The notes beneath the pieces were generated by a model. That model made no database searches and was not told the DNA's origin. It saw only the letters and a program-made list of their open reading frames with translations. A stretch of DNA of 64,000 bases, taken from Scalesia atractyloides (taxonomy: Eukaryota; Streptophyta; Magnoliopsida; Asterales; Asteraceae). The stretch spans positions 57,828,102-57,892,101 of the forward strand of contig CAMTDV010001633.1 in the NCBI GenBank assembly GCA_947069175.1. The letters run 5' to 3'. Shown piece by piece: positions 12,410-24,205 of this stretch (the first letter of the stretch is position 1; every line of letters starts with the position of its first letter). The translations under genes and the position numbers were made by a program.

Positions 12410-14099
12410 GAGTAAATTGTCATTTTCGTCCATGAGGTTTGTCTAAATTTTCATTTTAGTCCAAATAGATTTTTTTTCACCTTTGGGTCCCTGACTTTTC
12501 CCTTTTGTTGTCATTTTGATCACATACCCTAACTCCGTCCAAAAACCTTATTTTCACCAGGGGTATTTTAGGGATTTTCAATTTAAATATTTTCACTTGC
12601 TATTTTGATCCATTCTTTTTATTACAGTATATAAAGACATTTTACCCTTTTTAAAATATATCTAATATATAAATACACACTTACAGCCCTTTATCTCTCT
12701 CTTATATCTCACACACTCTCTTTCTCTAAAACCACCAACACTAGTTACTCCTCCACCTCTAACAATGGCAGCTATCACCACCTTCCACCGCTACCACCTT
12801 CACCCTCATCCACCAAATTCGTGAACCACACACCGCCATCACCCACTTCCGCCACCCACCTTCACCTTCCTCCACCACCGGCACCCCCTTCACTACCACC
12901 ACCCACATCCACCACCCACACCCCCACAACGCCCGTCTTCAGAAACCCCCCCCTCCCACACAACGTCCCCGTCACAGAAACCATTGGTCACCTGCATTGG
13001 ATTCTTCATCTCATCCCCAATTCATTTATGTATGCAAGAAAAAGTGTTTCTACAAAACCCAGTTTTACATTCAACCCCGAAATCTGACCAAGATTTGTCC
13101 GGAACAAATCATGAACCAGCACCTCGTAGTGAGGTTTTCAGCTTCTCCGTCGTCTTAACGGGAACGACGTCATTGACCTTTTGCCACCGGCCGATAACTT
13201 CAGCCAGATGCATCACTAACGTCGGCGATCTTTTGCCACCGACCGAATTACCTTGATGATTCTGACGATGAGTCAAGCTGATTTGGGATTCTGAATCGTG
13301 ATTAATGGTGGTGGGGATGAAGGTGTTATGGTGGTGGTGGGTGATATGGTGGTGTGGAGATTGGTTCAGAAGGAGCAAGAGAGAGGAACTAGTGGTAGCG
13401 ATGGAAGGTGGTGATGGCTGTCATTGTTGGAAACGGAGGAGTAACCGATGGTGGTGGTTTTAGAGAGAGTGAGATATAAGAGAGAGAGAAAGGGTTGTAA
13501 GTGTGTGTATTTATATATTAAATATATCTTAAAAAGGGTAAAATGTCTTTATATACTTTAATAAACGAATGGATCAAAATGGCAAGTGAAAAATATAATT
13601 AAATTGAAAATCACTAAAATACCCTGGTTAAAAATGGGATTTTTGGACGGAGTTAGGGTATGTGATCAAAATGACAACAAAAAAAGAAAAGTCAGGGACC
13701 CATAGGCGAAAAGAAATTATTTGGACTAAAATTGCAAATTTGAACAACCTCAAGAACTAAAATGACAATTTAGGGGCTGTTTGTTTACCTCTTAATGAGG
13801 CTCTGAATGGTTCAGACCTCTTACTGGTTCAGCACTTAATGGTTCAGACTGTTTGTTTCGCAAGAAAATATCTAAATGGTTAAGACATTTGCCTCTGAAT
13901 GGTTAAGCATTATACTAAGTCTGAATGGTTAAGACCTCCAATCTGAATTGGTCAGACATTTGCCTCTTAACCGTTAAACATTATACTGGCTCTTAATGGT
14001 TCTACTGGTTCAACACTTAATGATTTAGACCTCTTAATGGTTCAGCACTTAATGATTCAGCACTTAACCATTCAGAAGTTGCCAAATAACCCCTTACTC
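12410..14099. mobile_element. Mutator-like element, TIRs >350 bp, carrying a nested MITE
   Basis: GAGTAAATTGTCATTTT at 12410 begins an inverted repeat. Its partner runs leftward from AAAATGACAATTTA (ending 13772) and is completed by CTC at 14097-14099, beyond a nested MITE. The arms are about 360 bp. Flanks are TTATTACTT (12401-12409) and TTATTAACT (14100-14108), 7 of 9 identical, in keeping with the 9-bp duplications of Mutator-like elements. No transposase is seen. The interior (about 12770-13370) is rich in CCACC/GGTGG and its open frames look compositional. Confidence 0.75.
13773..14093. mobile_element. PIF/Harbinger (Tourist-like) MITE, TTA target duplication
   Basis: GGGGCTGTTTGTTTACC at the left and an imperfect inverted end GCCAAATAACCCC at the right are flanked by TTA (13770-13772) and TTA (14094-14096). 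The interior repeats CTTAATGGTTCAGAC-like words many times. The MITE lies three bases inside the end of the surrounding Mutator-like element, and removing it with one TTA restores that terminus. Confidence 0.75.
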
Positions 14100-14233
14100 T
14101 TATTAACTCTAGAAAATTCTAAATAACTTATCCATTATTTTCTAACAACTCGACAATCATAATAACTTAAAAGAAATTATTATTTTTAGTCACAATGATT
14201 ATTTTTGTAATAACAATTTAGCCATTTTTATAA

Positions 14234-14273
<40 letters not shown>

Positions 14274-16037
14274 ACCATTTTTTCAATTTAATCAAGCTAT
14301 ATATTTATTTATATATACTATAATTTGTATCATAAATTGGCAATAGGTAGTTGTAAGTTATGCTTAAAAGGTATTATGTTCTTTGTATGGTTGTACAAAT
14401 GTCTTTGTACAACAATTCTTCAAAGCATGCATATGGTGATTGTTGTATAATAAAAGGAATTGCTAAAGATTCATATGCCATACTTAATCTTGGTTGTTAT
14501 TGTATAACAAAAGGAATCGCTATCGAATTACTTAAGAAAACATATATATTTACTTAATCTTGGTTTTTGTATGATAAAATGAATCGCCATCGAATTACTT
14601 AAGTTTTACGCTCGCTATCGAATTACTTTTAGCCCGCCACAAACGAATTGCTATCAAACTACTAAGTTTTTACGTCACCTCAACTCATGGCGAGTATAAT
14701 TCTAGTTATGACCAATTCCATGATTTAACATGAAATTTTATTATTAACCCCTCCCCCCCCCCCCTCCAATGAACTACTAAAAATTCCGAATATATAACTT
14801 GGGATATAATATTCTCATAATCAAACTATATATTTGATAGGAAGTACCAGCGGTGTATCCACCATGTCCTTATCAAATTTCCATCCACGTCAGTACTTGG
14901 ATCATGATTGAGAACACAAACACAACTTACATATAATTTCTCTTGACCAGTTTAACGAAGCTTTTGATAGTTTGACAAGGACACTTATATATAGGAAGTA
15001 CCAGCTGTGTATCCACCTTGTTCTTATCAAATTTCATCAGCTTCGTCATCGGGTTTTGATTTGTTCTATGCGACGACTCGACCTAATACCTACTAACTAA
15101 ATAATCGTAACCAAATCCACATACAACCAATGCTTGAGTCTCCCACCCAAAAAGGGCGCGACTAACTGGTGGCAGTACCTACATCCATGGTTATGCAGAG
15201 TCTATGAATAAGTGAGATGATACCCACATCACATAAATTATGGGAAAGGTTAGTAGTGATGAGTGATGGCACGACACAACATGAACTAGCAATAATAGGA
15301 AAAGATAATAAAACAACCAATAATGGCAAATAAAATAACAATAGCATAAAAATTCCCAATAAAAAGGATGAAAACAATGATAAATTTTTGAATAGTAACA
15401 TCGAAAGCATGACACGGCACATGCTTTCAACGGTACAGAATAAGATTTAATAATAGTATCGATTAACGTTAGTACGAATGTCAAGGATACGAAATGAGAG
15501 TGAAAGATAAAATCGATAATATGGAAAAAAACCAGACATGAAGGTGAATGACGGAAGCAACGAAGTAGTAGTAGTGATCTTAACTTCCACTAGTCAGACG
15601 ATAATTACGATTCGAACAAATGTAGAGGGGTCCTAAGATAAATTGAGGAAGCAACTCGTATGCTCTTGGATCGGCAATATGAAGCAGTGGCAGATCTAGA
15701 AAATCTTCGTAGCGATAACGTTTTATAAAAAACGGTAACGAAATCGAAAAAACGTCAAAAAAATGTCAATTTTTTTTCAAAATTTACACTACCGTCGAAG
15801 CGCCAAGTGGTGGCGGAGGTTACCCCTTCCCCTAAGGTAGGTCCACCCTGCTATGAAGAGGCGTCTCAAGTGATGATCGATGATTTTTTTACACTTTATC
15901 ATATATTTACTAAACATAAATGCACCAATAAAATTATATAATATATGAGTTTTTATATAATATGGGTGATGAGGGAAAATGTGCTAAAATGATAGTACAT
16001 AACTAATAAATGCTTCTTGAATTAATTTTGATTGCTT
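14100..16037. other. Repeat debris
   Basis: No gene. It holds a TA microsatellite (about 14233-14273) and three degenerate copies of a block with ATCGCTATCGAATTACTTAAG (about 14430-14601). Two copies of AGGAAGTACCAGC-GTGTATCCACC follow (14838 and 14993); these match, inverted, the Tekay-like interior at 7733-7770. This is therefore probably a minus-strand remnant of that family extending to about 15200. The frames at 15162-15484 have no recognisable domain. Confidence 0.45.
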
Positions 16038-16183
16038 AATTAATTTTCTTATGGAAATGGAATGCAGGAGGAAAGAAAATGTTGAATTAAAAGGTGAAGT
16101 CCAAACAAATAATTAATTTTCTTATGGAAATGGAATGCAGGAGGAAAGAAAATGTTGAATTAAAAGGTGAAGTCGAAACAAAT
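16038..16183. repeat. 73-bp perfect tandem duplication
   Basis: 16038-16110 and 16111-16183 are adjacent copies differing at one visible base (CCAAAC versus CGAAAC). The near identity implies a recent duplication or recent gene conversion. Confidence 0.9.
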
Positions 16184-16358
16184 GTTGAATGCACGTTGAT
16201 TACATCAATTAAGCGGGCTCCAATGTACTAGCTAAATACATAAATGTGATGGGCTAAAATCACTTCGGCTTGTATGATAGATTAATAAGGGTGCAGTCTG
16301 AGCTTACAAAACAATGGAAATAAAGAAAAGGAGGTCACAAGCCCAGGAGGAAACGTGA

Positions 16359-16766
16359 GGGCATGTTTGGTTAAGATTTTTGAAATAACTTATTGATTTA
16401 TTGGTTTTTTAAAAAAATCAATAAGTTAAATAATGTTTGGGTAATTGAAAATGATTTTTTGAAAGAACTTTTTGTATAGAAGAAAAAATTAGTTTTGAAA
16501 AACTAGTATTTTGTGACTTTTTTAAACTTCTTATATCTTTTCAAAACACAATTACATAATTACCCCCTGCCCTAAGCTAATCCACCCATAAGTTAATCCA
16601 ACACTTTTCTTTGAAAAAAAAAAACTTATTAACTTATTGGTTTTTCCTACCCCATAAACTAATCTAAACACTTTTTTAAAAACTCATTTTCAAAAAGTAA
16701 TAAGTCAATATGTCCTTTTAGCAAAAAGTCTTTTTTTGAGTTAAATAAACTTAGTCAAACAAGCCC
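16359..16766. mobile_element. MITE with GGGC-TGTTTG ends
   Basis: The left end GGGCATGTTTGGTTAAG and the inverted right end CTTAGTCAAACAAGCCC form imperfect TIRs around a 408-bp non-coding AT-rich body. Flanking triplets are TGA and TAA, which could be a decayed 3-bp PIF/Harbinger duplication. A hAT origin is the alternative. Confidence 0.55.
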
Positions 16767-17083
16767 TAAGTCGGTTGTTACTTGTTAGTGGAGGATTGAT
16801 TATTTAGAAAGGGAGGCACAACGTTAGAACGAGAGGCAGAAGGCAATCGGCAAAAGGGGGCAGCGTTTTGGCTGCCCTACATAGGATTCAAGATGACAAG
16901 AACCATGCGCGGCTAATTTTTTGTGGCTTCCTTCTTAGTTTTATTTATGTTTGGATTTGTTTTTGACATTGACAATGTTTTATAAACAATTTGATGTGTT
17001 AGTTTTTTTAAAACTATTTGCATGTGTTTGGAGTCCTTTGATGATGATAAAAATTGGATGAAAGTTAAACAATTTTATTAAAA

Positions 17084-17345
17084 CTAGTGGTATTTCCCGA
17101 CGCTTTGCAGCAGGTTTCAGTTAGTATTGATTCGGTTCATTACACTCTCGGTATGATATCGTAACTTCACATAGTAATCGGAATGTATTTTACATTGAAA
17201 ACCATTAAAACAAAAACATGTACTGGTATCGGTGTTGTTTGGGGGTATCGGTCTAGTACTGACATTCGATACAACTTACGATACCAAAAAAATACTTTAT
17301 TGCGAATACAACTCTCCGTTCAACAAAATTTTATACCTTATGTCA
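17084..17345 (-). mobile_element. Helitron-like 3' end and attached GGTATCGGTGTTGTT repeat
   Basis: Read on the minus strand the sequence ends with a GC stem-loop then CTAG next to a host T (plus strand A then CTAG at 17084), as Helitron 3' ends do. The body is homologous to 39440-39700, sharing an identical 20-base run in the line TACGATACCAAAAAAATACT. The 5' end is not visible because the chromovirus starts here. Confidence 0.45.
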
Positions 17346-17358
17346 AAAAAAGCATAAA

Positions 17359-17428
17359 TATGTTAGTACTTAAAACTTGTATGCTCGCCAATACCTTTGT
17401 ATTGAACTATACTTTAACGTGTATTGCA
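17359..17428 (+). repeat. 5' LTR remnant (70 bp)
   Basis: Nearly identical to 31406-31475 in the 3' LTR. It is followed directly by a leader with CT-rich runs leading to the gag ATG at 17503, so the LTR end and primer site have been removed by deletion. Confidence 0.75.
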
Positions 17429-17502
17429 GGATTTATACATTATTTTTGTAAACAACATTATGATCAAGCCTCATCTTTCTTTCTTATTTTTCAACCCTCT
17501 AG

Positions 17503-18970
17503 ATGTCTTTCACACGTCTCTCAAACACAAGGAAGAACTCCAAGTCAAGCTCAAGGTCCAAGTCCAACTCCGAATCGATGTCCAAGAAGGACATGATGAA
17601 ATTTATGGCCAAGCAAATGGCCAAGGTCATCCCTGACACCGTTAATAAGATCCAACCAACCCCCAACAACATTGATTCCCATAATGCCTCGGTTGACTCA
17701 AAATCCGACCAACCCAACTCAACCTTCTCGTTCAAACAATTTAACTTAGGGATGAGCTCGGTACCGACCGATACCGGTACCAAATATACCTGGTACGGTA
17801 CGGTTCGGTACTGGTGAGGTGCCGGTATTTGAGGTAAAAATCGGTACCGAACCGGTACCGAAAACGTCAAAAGTCGATACCGAAAAGGTACCCGATTCGG
17901 TAAATTCGGTACCGGTATCGGGTACCATTTGCTCATCCCTAGTTTAACTCTTGCAGCCCAATGCCATTCACGGACAAAGAGGGAGCAACGAAGTTACTCC
18001 AATGGTTCGATGCCACTGAAGTCACGTTTCACCAAATTGGGTGTCCTGATCACCTACGCACCATCAACGCCATCGGTGTCTTCCGATCGAGGGCACATGA
18101 TTGGTGGACCGCCGAACGCAATGTGCGTGGTAAGGACGTCGCTTATGTACTCATCTGGGCTGAGCACAAGAAACTCATGGAAGATGAGTTTTGTCCTCCC
18201 CACGAACTCCAACAACTCGAGAACGAGTTTTGGAACATTAAGAAAGTAGGGAGTGACAACGATGGTCTCACCGCTAGGTTCAAGCAACTTAGCATACTTG
18301 CCCTGGCCAAGTCGATTCCACCGACAAGGCCATAACCAAGTACATACGAGCCATCCCTTCCTCTTTCTCCAATTACGTCGAGCCTGCTCAACCCAAAACC
18401 CTTGATGATACCTACCGTTTAGCTGCCAAGTTTAACCATAACCACATTTTGAGTGGAACCTTTGAAACAAAGGGTTCTACCAAGACGGTTCACCAAGCCA
18501 CCACCGAACCAAATATCGAATCATCCAAGCCATCTCCCAAACCCAACGGTAAGAAGCAGAAAGCTTCAAACCGAAATTGTGCAGTTGTTACTCCGCCAAA
18601 CCCCTACAACAACAACAACAACTAGCCTTAACCCAAAACCCTGAACCAGCTAAACGAGCCTACACTGGGAGTCTTCCACGGTGTAACACTTGCAACTACC
18701 ATCACCCTACCGCCGCACCATGTTGCCTTTGCACTACCTGCAATAGGTTTCGACACTTCAACACCCACTGTTGAATTGGCCAAAAGCCACAAAGTAACCA
18801 AACCCAACCACCTGCCCAAAACCAAACCCAAAAACCAGCAAAAAGTGGTCGCACTTGTTACAAGTGTGGCGACCCAAACCACCTCAGCAACATTTATCCT
18901 CAGCGCAACAACAACCAAGCACAGCAGCAGCAAGCTCCGCGTGGACGAGCGTTTGTCATCATTATCACCC
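17503..18970 (+). pseudogene. gag: Chromovirus gag, interrupted and frameshifted
   Basis: The capsid/nucleocapsid protein of the element starts at ATG 17503 with a Ser/Lys-rich N terminus. A 195-bp MITE splits the frame after FKQFN; beyond it the retrotransposon-gag region resumes with GATKLLQWFDATE and RAHDWW. The frame is lost near 18310 and continues in another phase through KTLDDTYRLAAKFN. A Cys-rich segment (CNTCNYHH...CTTCNRF) and a CCHC knuckle (CYKCGDPNH, about 18856-18897) follow. The last Cys of the knuckle is replaced by Tyr. Family members package RNA with this protein; this copy cannot produce it intact. Confidence 0.85.
17747..17941. mobile_element. hAT-like MITE inside gag
   Basis: TAGGGATGAGC at 17747 is the inverted match of GCTCATCCCTA ending 17941. 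The 195-bp body consists of GGTACCGG-type words in both orientations. Flanking octamers are ATTTAACT (17739-17746) and GTTTAACT (17942-17949), 7 of 8 identical, as expected for hAT transposition. Removing the MITE with one octamer rejoins the gag reading frame across FKQFN. Confidence 0.85.
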
Positions 18971-20257
18971 AAACTCAGAACAATAATGACGTCATCAATG
19001 TTACGTTTCTCGTAAATGATGTTTATGCTTCCTGTTTATTATTCCGTTCTTTCTAACTGCTCCTTAAATCTCAACGACCACAAATTCTTGATTGACCTCA
19101 TAGCCATGCAGCTGGGTAGTTTCGATATCATAGTAGGCATGGATTGCCTTAGGCGAGTTCGTGCTGAAGTTGTTTGTTTGAAGAAATTTATTCGTCTTCC
19201 CCTCCTTTTTGGCGATTCGTTACACGTCTATGGTGAGAAACCTTCAAAGGGTCTCAAACTTATGTTGTGTACTCAAGCGAACACTTACTTACGTAAGGAG
19301 TACTTTGTTTTTCTTGTCCACATTGTGGAAAAGAATGACAAAGGAAAGAGCGTAAGTGATGTTCATGTTGTCTGTGATTTTCCCGACGTTTTTCCTGAAG
19401 ACTTACCTGGTCCTATTCATCCTCGATCTATTGGCTTTCACATTGATCTCATACCTGGCGCTACCCGTGTTACTAAATATCCTTATCATCTCGCACCCTC
19501 GGAAATGCAAGAGCTATCGAGCCAACTTCAAGAATTACTTGATAAAGGCTTTATACGCCCTAGTACTTCTCCTTGGGGCGCTCCAGTCCTCTTTATCAAG
19601 AAGAAGGACGGTTCTTATGTGTATCGATTATCATGAACTCAACAAACTCACCATCAAGAACCGTTATCCACTTCCTCGCATTGATGATCTCTTCGATCAA
19701 CTCCAAGACACGACTTATTTCTCTAAAATCGATCTTCGTTCTGGCTATCACCAACTTCGATCCTCGAAGAAGATGTTCCTAAAACCGTGTTTGTACTAGA
19801 TATGGTCACTACGAGTTCGTGGTTATGCCTTTTAGTTTAACCAACGCACCCGTAGTCTTCATGGATTTGATGAACCGTGTGTGTAAAGTACTGTAAACCC
19901 TACTTGGACCGTTTTGTGATCATATTCATAGACGATATTCTAATCTACTCTAAAACCCAAGACGAGCACAAACGACATTTATGTCTAATTCTCGAACTCC
20001 TTCGCACCCAGCGACTATATGCCAAGTTCTCCAAGTGTGAATTTTGGCTAAAAGAAGTGCAATTTCTCGGTCACGTAGTGAACGAGGAAGGCATTCACAT
20101 CGATCCCGCGAAAATCAAAGCCGTTAAAAGCTGGATTGCACCAAAGTCTTCATCTGAAATTCCGTTCATTCCTTGGATTGGCGGGTTATTATCGTTGATT
20201 CATCTCCAACTTTTCAAAACTCATTGTTCCTATCACTGCCTTGACTCAAAAGGATAA
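18971..20257 (+). pseudogene. Chromovirus protease remnant and reverse transcriptase
   Basis: The protease is degenerate: the segment ahead of GSFDIIVGMDCL lacks the DTG active-site triad, so part of it appears deleted. The reverse transcriptase region starts near FPDVFPEDLPG (about 19380) and continues with KGFIRPSTSPWGAPVLF, then, after a frameshift near 19620, MCIDYHELNKLTIKNRYPLP and KIDLRSGYHQLR. After more frame changes it gives VIIFIDDILIYSK, which contains the F-I-D-D catalytic motif, and WLKEVQFLGHVV. All conserved blocks are present but spread over at least three phases. Confidence 0.85.
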
Positions 20258-20720
20258 ACCTTTTGTTTGGGGTTCCGAAAAAGATGAGTCTTTTCAAACG
20301 CTCAAGGACATGCTTTGCAATGCTCTTATCCTTGCTCTTCCTGATGGTAACAACGATTTTGTGGTATATTGCGATGCATCTAACCAAAGTCTTGGTTGCG
20401 TTCTTATGCAATGAGACAAGGTCATCGCTTACGCTTCGAGACAACTCAAAATACATGAGAAGAACTACACTACTCACGACCTTGAACTTGGTGCAGTTGT
20501 TTTTGCGTTAAAGATTTGGCGACACTACCTTTATGGTACCAAGTGTGTGGTCTTCACCGACCATAAGAGCCTTCAACATATCTTTGACCAAAAAGAACTC
20601 AACATGCGTCAACGTCGATGGGTATAGTTGCTCAACGACTATGATTGCGAGATTCGCTACCATCCTGGTAAGGCAAATGTTGTGGCCGATGGATGCTCTT
20701 AGTCTTAAGACTCATGTAAA
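20214..20720 (+). pseudogene. Chromovirus RNase H
   Basis: The segment reads ALTQKDKPFVW, VVYCDASNQSLG, then an in-frame TGA (20412-20414), IAYASRQLKIHEKNYTTHDL, FTDHKSLQHIF, a TAG (20625-20627) and IRYHPGKANVVAD. The acidic residues of the RNase H fold in YCDAS, DLELG and FTDH are recognisable. The two stops and the phase changes at both ends show it is dead. Confidence 0.85.
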
Positions 20721-22291
20721 GAGTATTCGTTGTTTTCAGATCTTGAGCACCCTCGTGATCGCATTCGTGACGCACAATACTCATCCATTAACGAGAACGA
20801 CTTATACAACGAGATGAAGTGTGGTGCTGAATATCAAATCGTGTCCAAACCCGATGGTATGCTTTACTATCTCGACCGCATCTGGATTCCTAAGCGTGAC
20901 AACCTCCGTGACTTCTTGATGAAAGAAGCTCTACATTTGGAATTGCACAAAAAAGACTATTTATCTCAGTGAGGTCTGCGGAAAATTCTGGGAAAACGTC
21001 AACCGTTTCCAGCTTATTTGTAAAAAAAAATAGAGTGCGTGATATTCCATTCATCCTGGTGCTGATAAGATGTACCAAGACCTTCGTACGTCTTATTGTT
21101 GGCCTGGTATGAAGAAATATATCGCTTCCTACGTTTCCAAATGTCTCACGTGTTCCAAGGTTAAAACCGAACACCAACGTTCTTCTGGCCTACTCGAACA
21201 ACCAGAGATTCCTATCTGGAAATGGGAGAGTATAGCTATGGATTTCAATACTAAGTTTCCTCGTACATCGTCTGGTCATGATAGCATTTGGGTAATCCTT
21301 GATCGTCTAACCAAATCCGCTCATTTTCTCCCCATTCGTGAAGATTACAAAGTCAAGAAATTAGCTCGTATCTACACGGATGAAGTTATTTGTCGTCATG
21401 GTATCCCAATTGACATCATTTATGATCGTGATGGTCATTTCACTTTGCTTCTTTGGCAAACTTTTCAAAAAGCTCTTGGTACATCTTAACCTTTGTACCG
21501 CTTTTCACCCTCAATCCCACGGTCAAACCGAGCGTACTATCCAAACTTTTGAGGATATGCTTCGTTCATGCGTAATCGATTTTGGTGGTAATTGGGATTC
21601 ACACCTACCTTTGGTAGAATTCTCGTACAATAACAGTTATCATGCTAGTATTCAAATGGCACCGTTCGAAGCATTGTATGGTCGTAAGTGTCGTTCGCCT
21701 ATTTGTTGGCACGAGATCAGAGAAGCTCAAATCACTGGTCCCGAGCTTACACAAGAGAAGAGGGACAAGATCTTGCAGATTCGTGATAACCTACTTAAAG
21801 CTAGAAGCCGACAAAAGCGTTACGCTGACAAGAGACGCAAATCCTTGGAATTTAATGTTGGTGATCATGTACTTCTCAAGGTATCCCCTTGGAAGGGCGT
21901 GGTTCGATTTTTTAAGAAAGGAAAACTCGCTCCTCGCTTCGTAGGTCCTTTCAAGATTCTCGAAAGGATTGCCAAGGTAGCGTATCGACTGGATCTACCT
22001 CAAGAACTCAACAATGTTCACCCAACATTTCACGTTTCAAATTTGAAGAAATGTCTAGCTGAAGAAGGACTCCATGTACCACTCTACGATCTTCAAATCA
22101 ATGAGTCCTTGCCCTTTGTGGAGAAACCGGTCAAAATCATGAACCGAGGAACCAAGCAGGTTAGGCACAGCCGCATTCCCATAGTCAAGATTCGATCGAA
22201 AGGCAAACGTGACGCTGAATTCACTTGGGAACTCGAGAGTGAAATGAAGACTAAGCATCCACATCTTTTCATTCAGTCTTCTCTTGAATAA
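20721..22291 (+). pseudogene. Chromovirus integrase with chromo-like tail
   Basis: A zinc-binding segment (HPGADKMY ... CLTCSKVK) precedes the catalytic core. The core holds a first Asp in SIAMDFNTKFP, a second in IYDRDGHF and the Glu in HGQTERTIQTFED. A frameshift near 21480 separates the last two. The C-terminal part is one open frame from about 21490 to the TAA at 22289-22291. It contains a GPF-type motif (FVGPFKIL), HPTFHVSNLKKC, and a tail SRIPIVKIRSKG...EFTWELE that resembles the chromodomain-related ending of Tekay elements. Confidence 0.85.
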
Positions 22292-22304
22292 ATTTTGGGA
22301 AGAC
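22291..22304 (+). promoter_or_regulatory. Polypurine tract of the chromovirus
   Basis: AATTTTGGGAAGAC lies directly after the pol stop and before the LTR start. It is partly degraded. Confidence 0.5.
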
Positions 22305-23126
22305 CATAACGCTTCGCATTTTGTACTTTCCTTATTCAGAAAGTGTAATCGTATTTCTGTTTATGGAAACTTGTATTCGTATCATGTTCATATTTCGTTT
22401 CCAACTTTGTAATCCAAGACATCGATCATAATGAAACTTATTACTTTATTCATACTTTTTATACATGCAATCAATCATTTAATACATGTTTACATGCAAA
22501 TTGATCCTTATTATACATGAAATACTCATACGTTAGAACTTCATACGTGAAATACTCAAAAAACCGGCTAAAATTCGTAAAAACAGCCCCAAACCAACTC
22601 CCTTGTGCGGATTGAACTCACTTCGCATGGAGTGTACCCACTTCGTACGAAGTGAAGTACACTTCGCATGAAGTGGATCTTGCAGCAACTGGTTCCTATA
22701 AATAGGGGCTCATTTCACACCTTCAAACTTTCCAAACATTCTCACTTTTACTCCGAAATTTCCTTATTCATGGCAGAATACTTCCAGCTTCTAAAGAAGT
22801 GTTAGCTCACCACTCTTCACTTGTTCTTGTAACTTTTCTTTCTTCTTTTTCTTTTGTACCAAGTGTAGAGCTAACCAAGTTCATTATCAACATTAGGATT
22901 TGACTTGTGTTCCAGTAAGTGTGGGAACGTTGGGAGCCTTGGCTATCCGAATTAAGTTCCCCACCTCACTTGAACATTTTTATATTTAATTTCTGTATAT
23001 TCATGACCAACCGGGTTTATCAACTATGTTGATAAACTTTGTGCTTTTGTGAAACATATAATGAGGTTTCCACACCTCCTTACTTGACATCTATGACGTA
23101 TTTACGGACTCGGACATAATTTATAT
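22305..23126 (+). repeat. 3' LTR, left part
   Basis: Starts CATAACGCTTCGC, a decayed form of the TGTAACGCC start seen at 2408. It carries an ACTTCGTACGAAGT palindrome cluster (22620-22674), then a TATA box (TATAAATAGGGGC near 22697) that would place the RNA start about 30 bp on. A T-rich leader follows. It ends at a TA/CA microsatellite where Helitron sequence takes over. Confidence 0.65.
22620..22674. repeat. ACTTCGTACGAAGT palindrome cluster (LTR U3)
   Basis: Three words at 22620, 22640 and 22661 (spacing 20-21 bp); the middle one is a perfect 14-bp palindrome. A second triplet of the same word lies at 30789, 30811 and 30833 in the right part of the LTR. Confidence 0.8.
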
Positions 23127-23145
23127 ATATATACACACACACACA

Positions 23146-23757
23146 CTAAACCATAAAATGTTTACGCTTTTATTTGGTCAAATTAAGGAATACTTAAGTT
23201 CGGGTAATATTTGTGAGGCAGAAAATCTTCAGGATGGTTTTGATCAAAGTTTATACTCTCCTGACGTACTTTTTGGTCTTAAAATCTCCAGTGTTCCAAA
23301 TCACAAATTAGTACTAAAGGTCGGTGTTCTTGTAATGCTCCTTTGAAATATTGATCAAAAAAATGGGTTGTGCAATGGAACTCACTTAAAGGTGATATCA
23401 CTTGGAAGGTGCGTTATTGAAGCAGGGGTGATATCTGGAAGCAACATTGGTGCTCGAACTTTTATTCCTAGAATTGGTATAATACCCTCAGATAAGAAAG
23501 TTCCTTTTAGATTTCAACGAAGACAGTTTCCTCTTGTTGTATGTTTCGCTATGACGATTAATAAAAGTCAAGGGCAGTCGTTATCCAGAGTTGGTTTGTT
23601 TTTGAAACATCCAGTATTTTCTCATGGTCAACTTTACGTTGCTTTGTCGAGAGTCAAGAGTAGAGACGGACTTAAAATATGCATTCTTGATAATGAGGGT
23701 AAGCCTGCGAATAAGACATCTAATGTTGTCTACAAAGAAGTTTTTACTTATTTGTAA
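23146..23757 (+). pseudogene. Helitron helicase (PIF1-like), C-terminal fragment
   Basis: In one frame from 23146 the peptide runs LNHKMFTLLFGQIKEYLSS, YSPDVLFGLKISSVPNHKL, an in-frame TGA at 23344-23346, then GLCNGTHLKVISL, RTFIPRIGIIPSDK and the conserved PIF1-family end VCFAMTINKSQGQSLSRVG, HGQLYVALSRVKSRDGLKI. It stops at TAA 23755-23757. This is the last ~200 residues of a protein that is normally well over 1000 residues with N-terminal Rep. The ATP-binding motifs are missing, so no activity is expected. It serves as the marker that the surrounding block derives from a Helitron. Confidence 0.9.
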
Positions 23758-24205
23758 TTTCTACTTCTATTTGTATTTGTATCTCTATTTTGTTGTTTAA
23801 GACAATCGAAAGGATACTTTTTGTTAGCATAACACATAAACGATTACCAGCTAGACATACGTATAATCATTAGACAAGAAACGAAGTCATACCAAAAGTT
23901 GTCATCTATTAAAGACAAAACCTTCGTTAGACTATAGGTTAATACATTACATGTTTTTACTTCATCAGTTCTACCAAAAGACCCTAACTAACAAACCCAT
24001 TCAACAGTTTTTCACCACCACCCGTAACTGTGCATAACTACCAAAACTACCCTGTACATAATTATGAACCAAAATGTGTCTAAAAGACAAGTTTTTCACC
24101 ACCACCCAACCCTCAAAAACTTCCACCAGAAAGAGTACCACCAACTGTTTATAACAATAACTACCACATCAAAGTTCATGCACGAGACCTTTTCTTTTTT
24201 ATCTT

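Noticed and set aside
12821..13378. Pro/Thr-rich and His-rich frames inside the Mutator-like element
   Set aside because: They result from CCACC/GGTGG runs; no domain and no start context.
15162..15484. Two minus-strand frames with hydrophobic Leu/Phe/Cys-rich peptides
   Set aside because: They look membrane-like but lie in AT-rich repeat debris, overlap each other in different phases and have no recognisable family.
22640..22653. ACTTCGTACGAAGT resembles a loxP arm
   Set aside because: Only about eight bases agree, there is no 34-bp lox structure or recombinase gene, and this is a plant LTR repeat.
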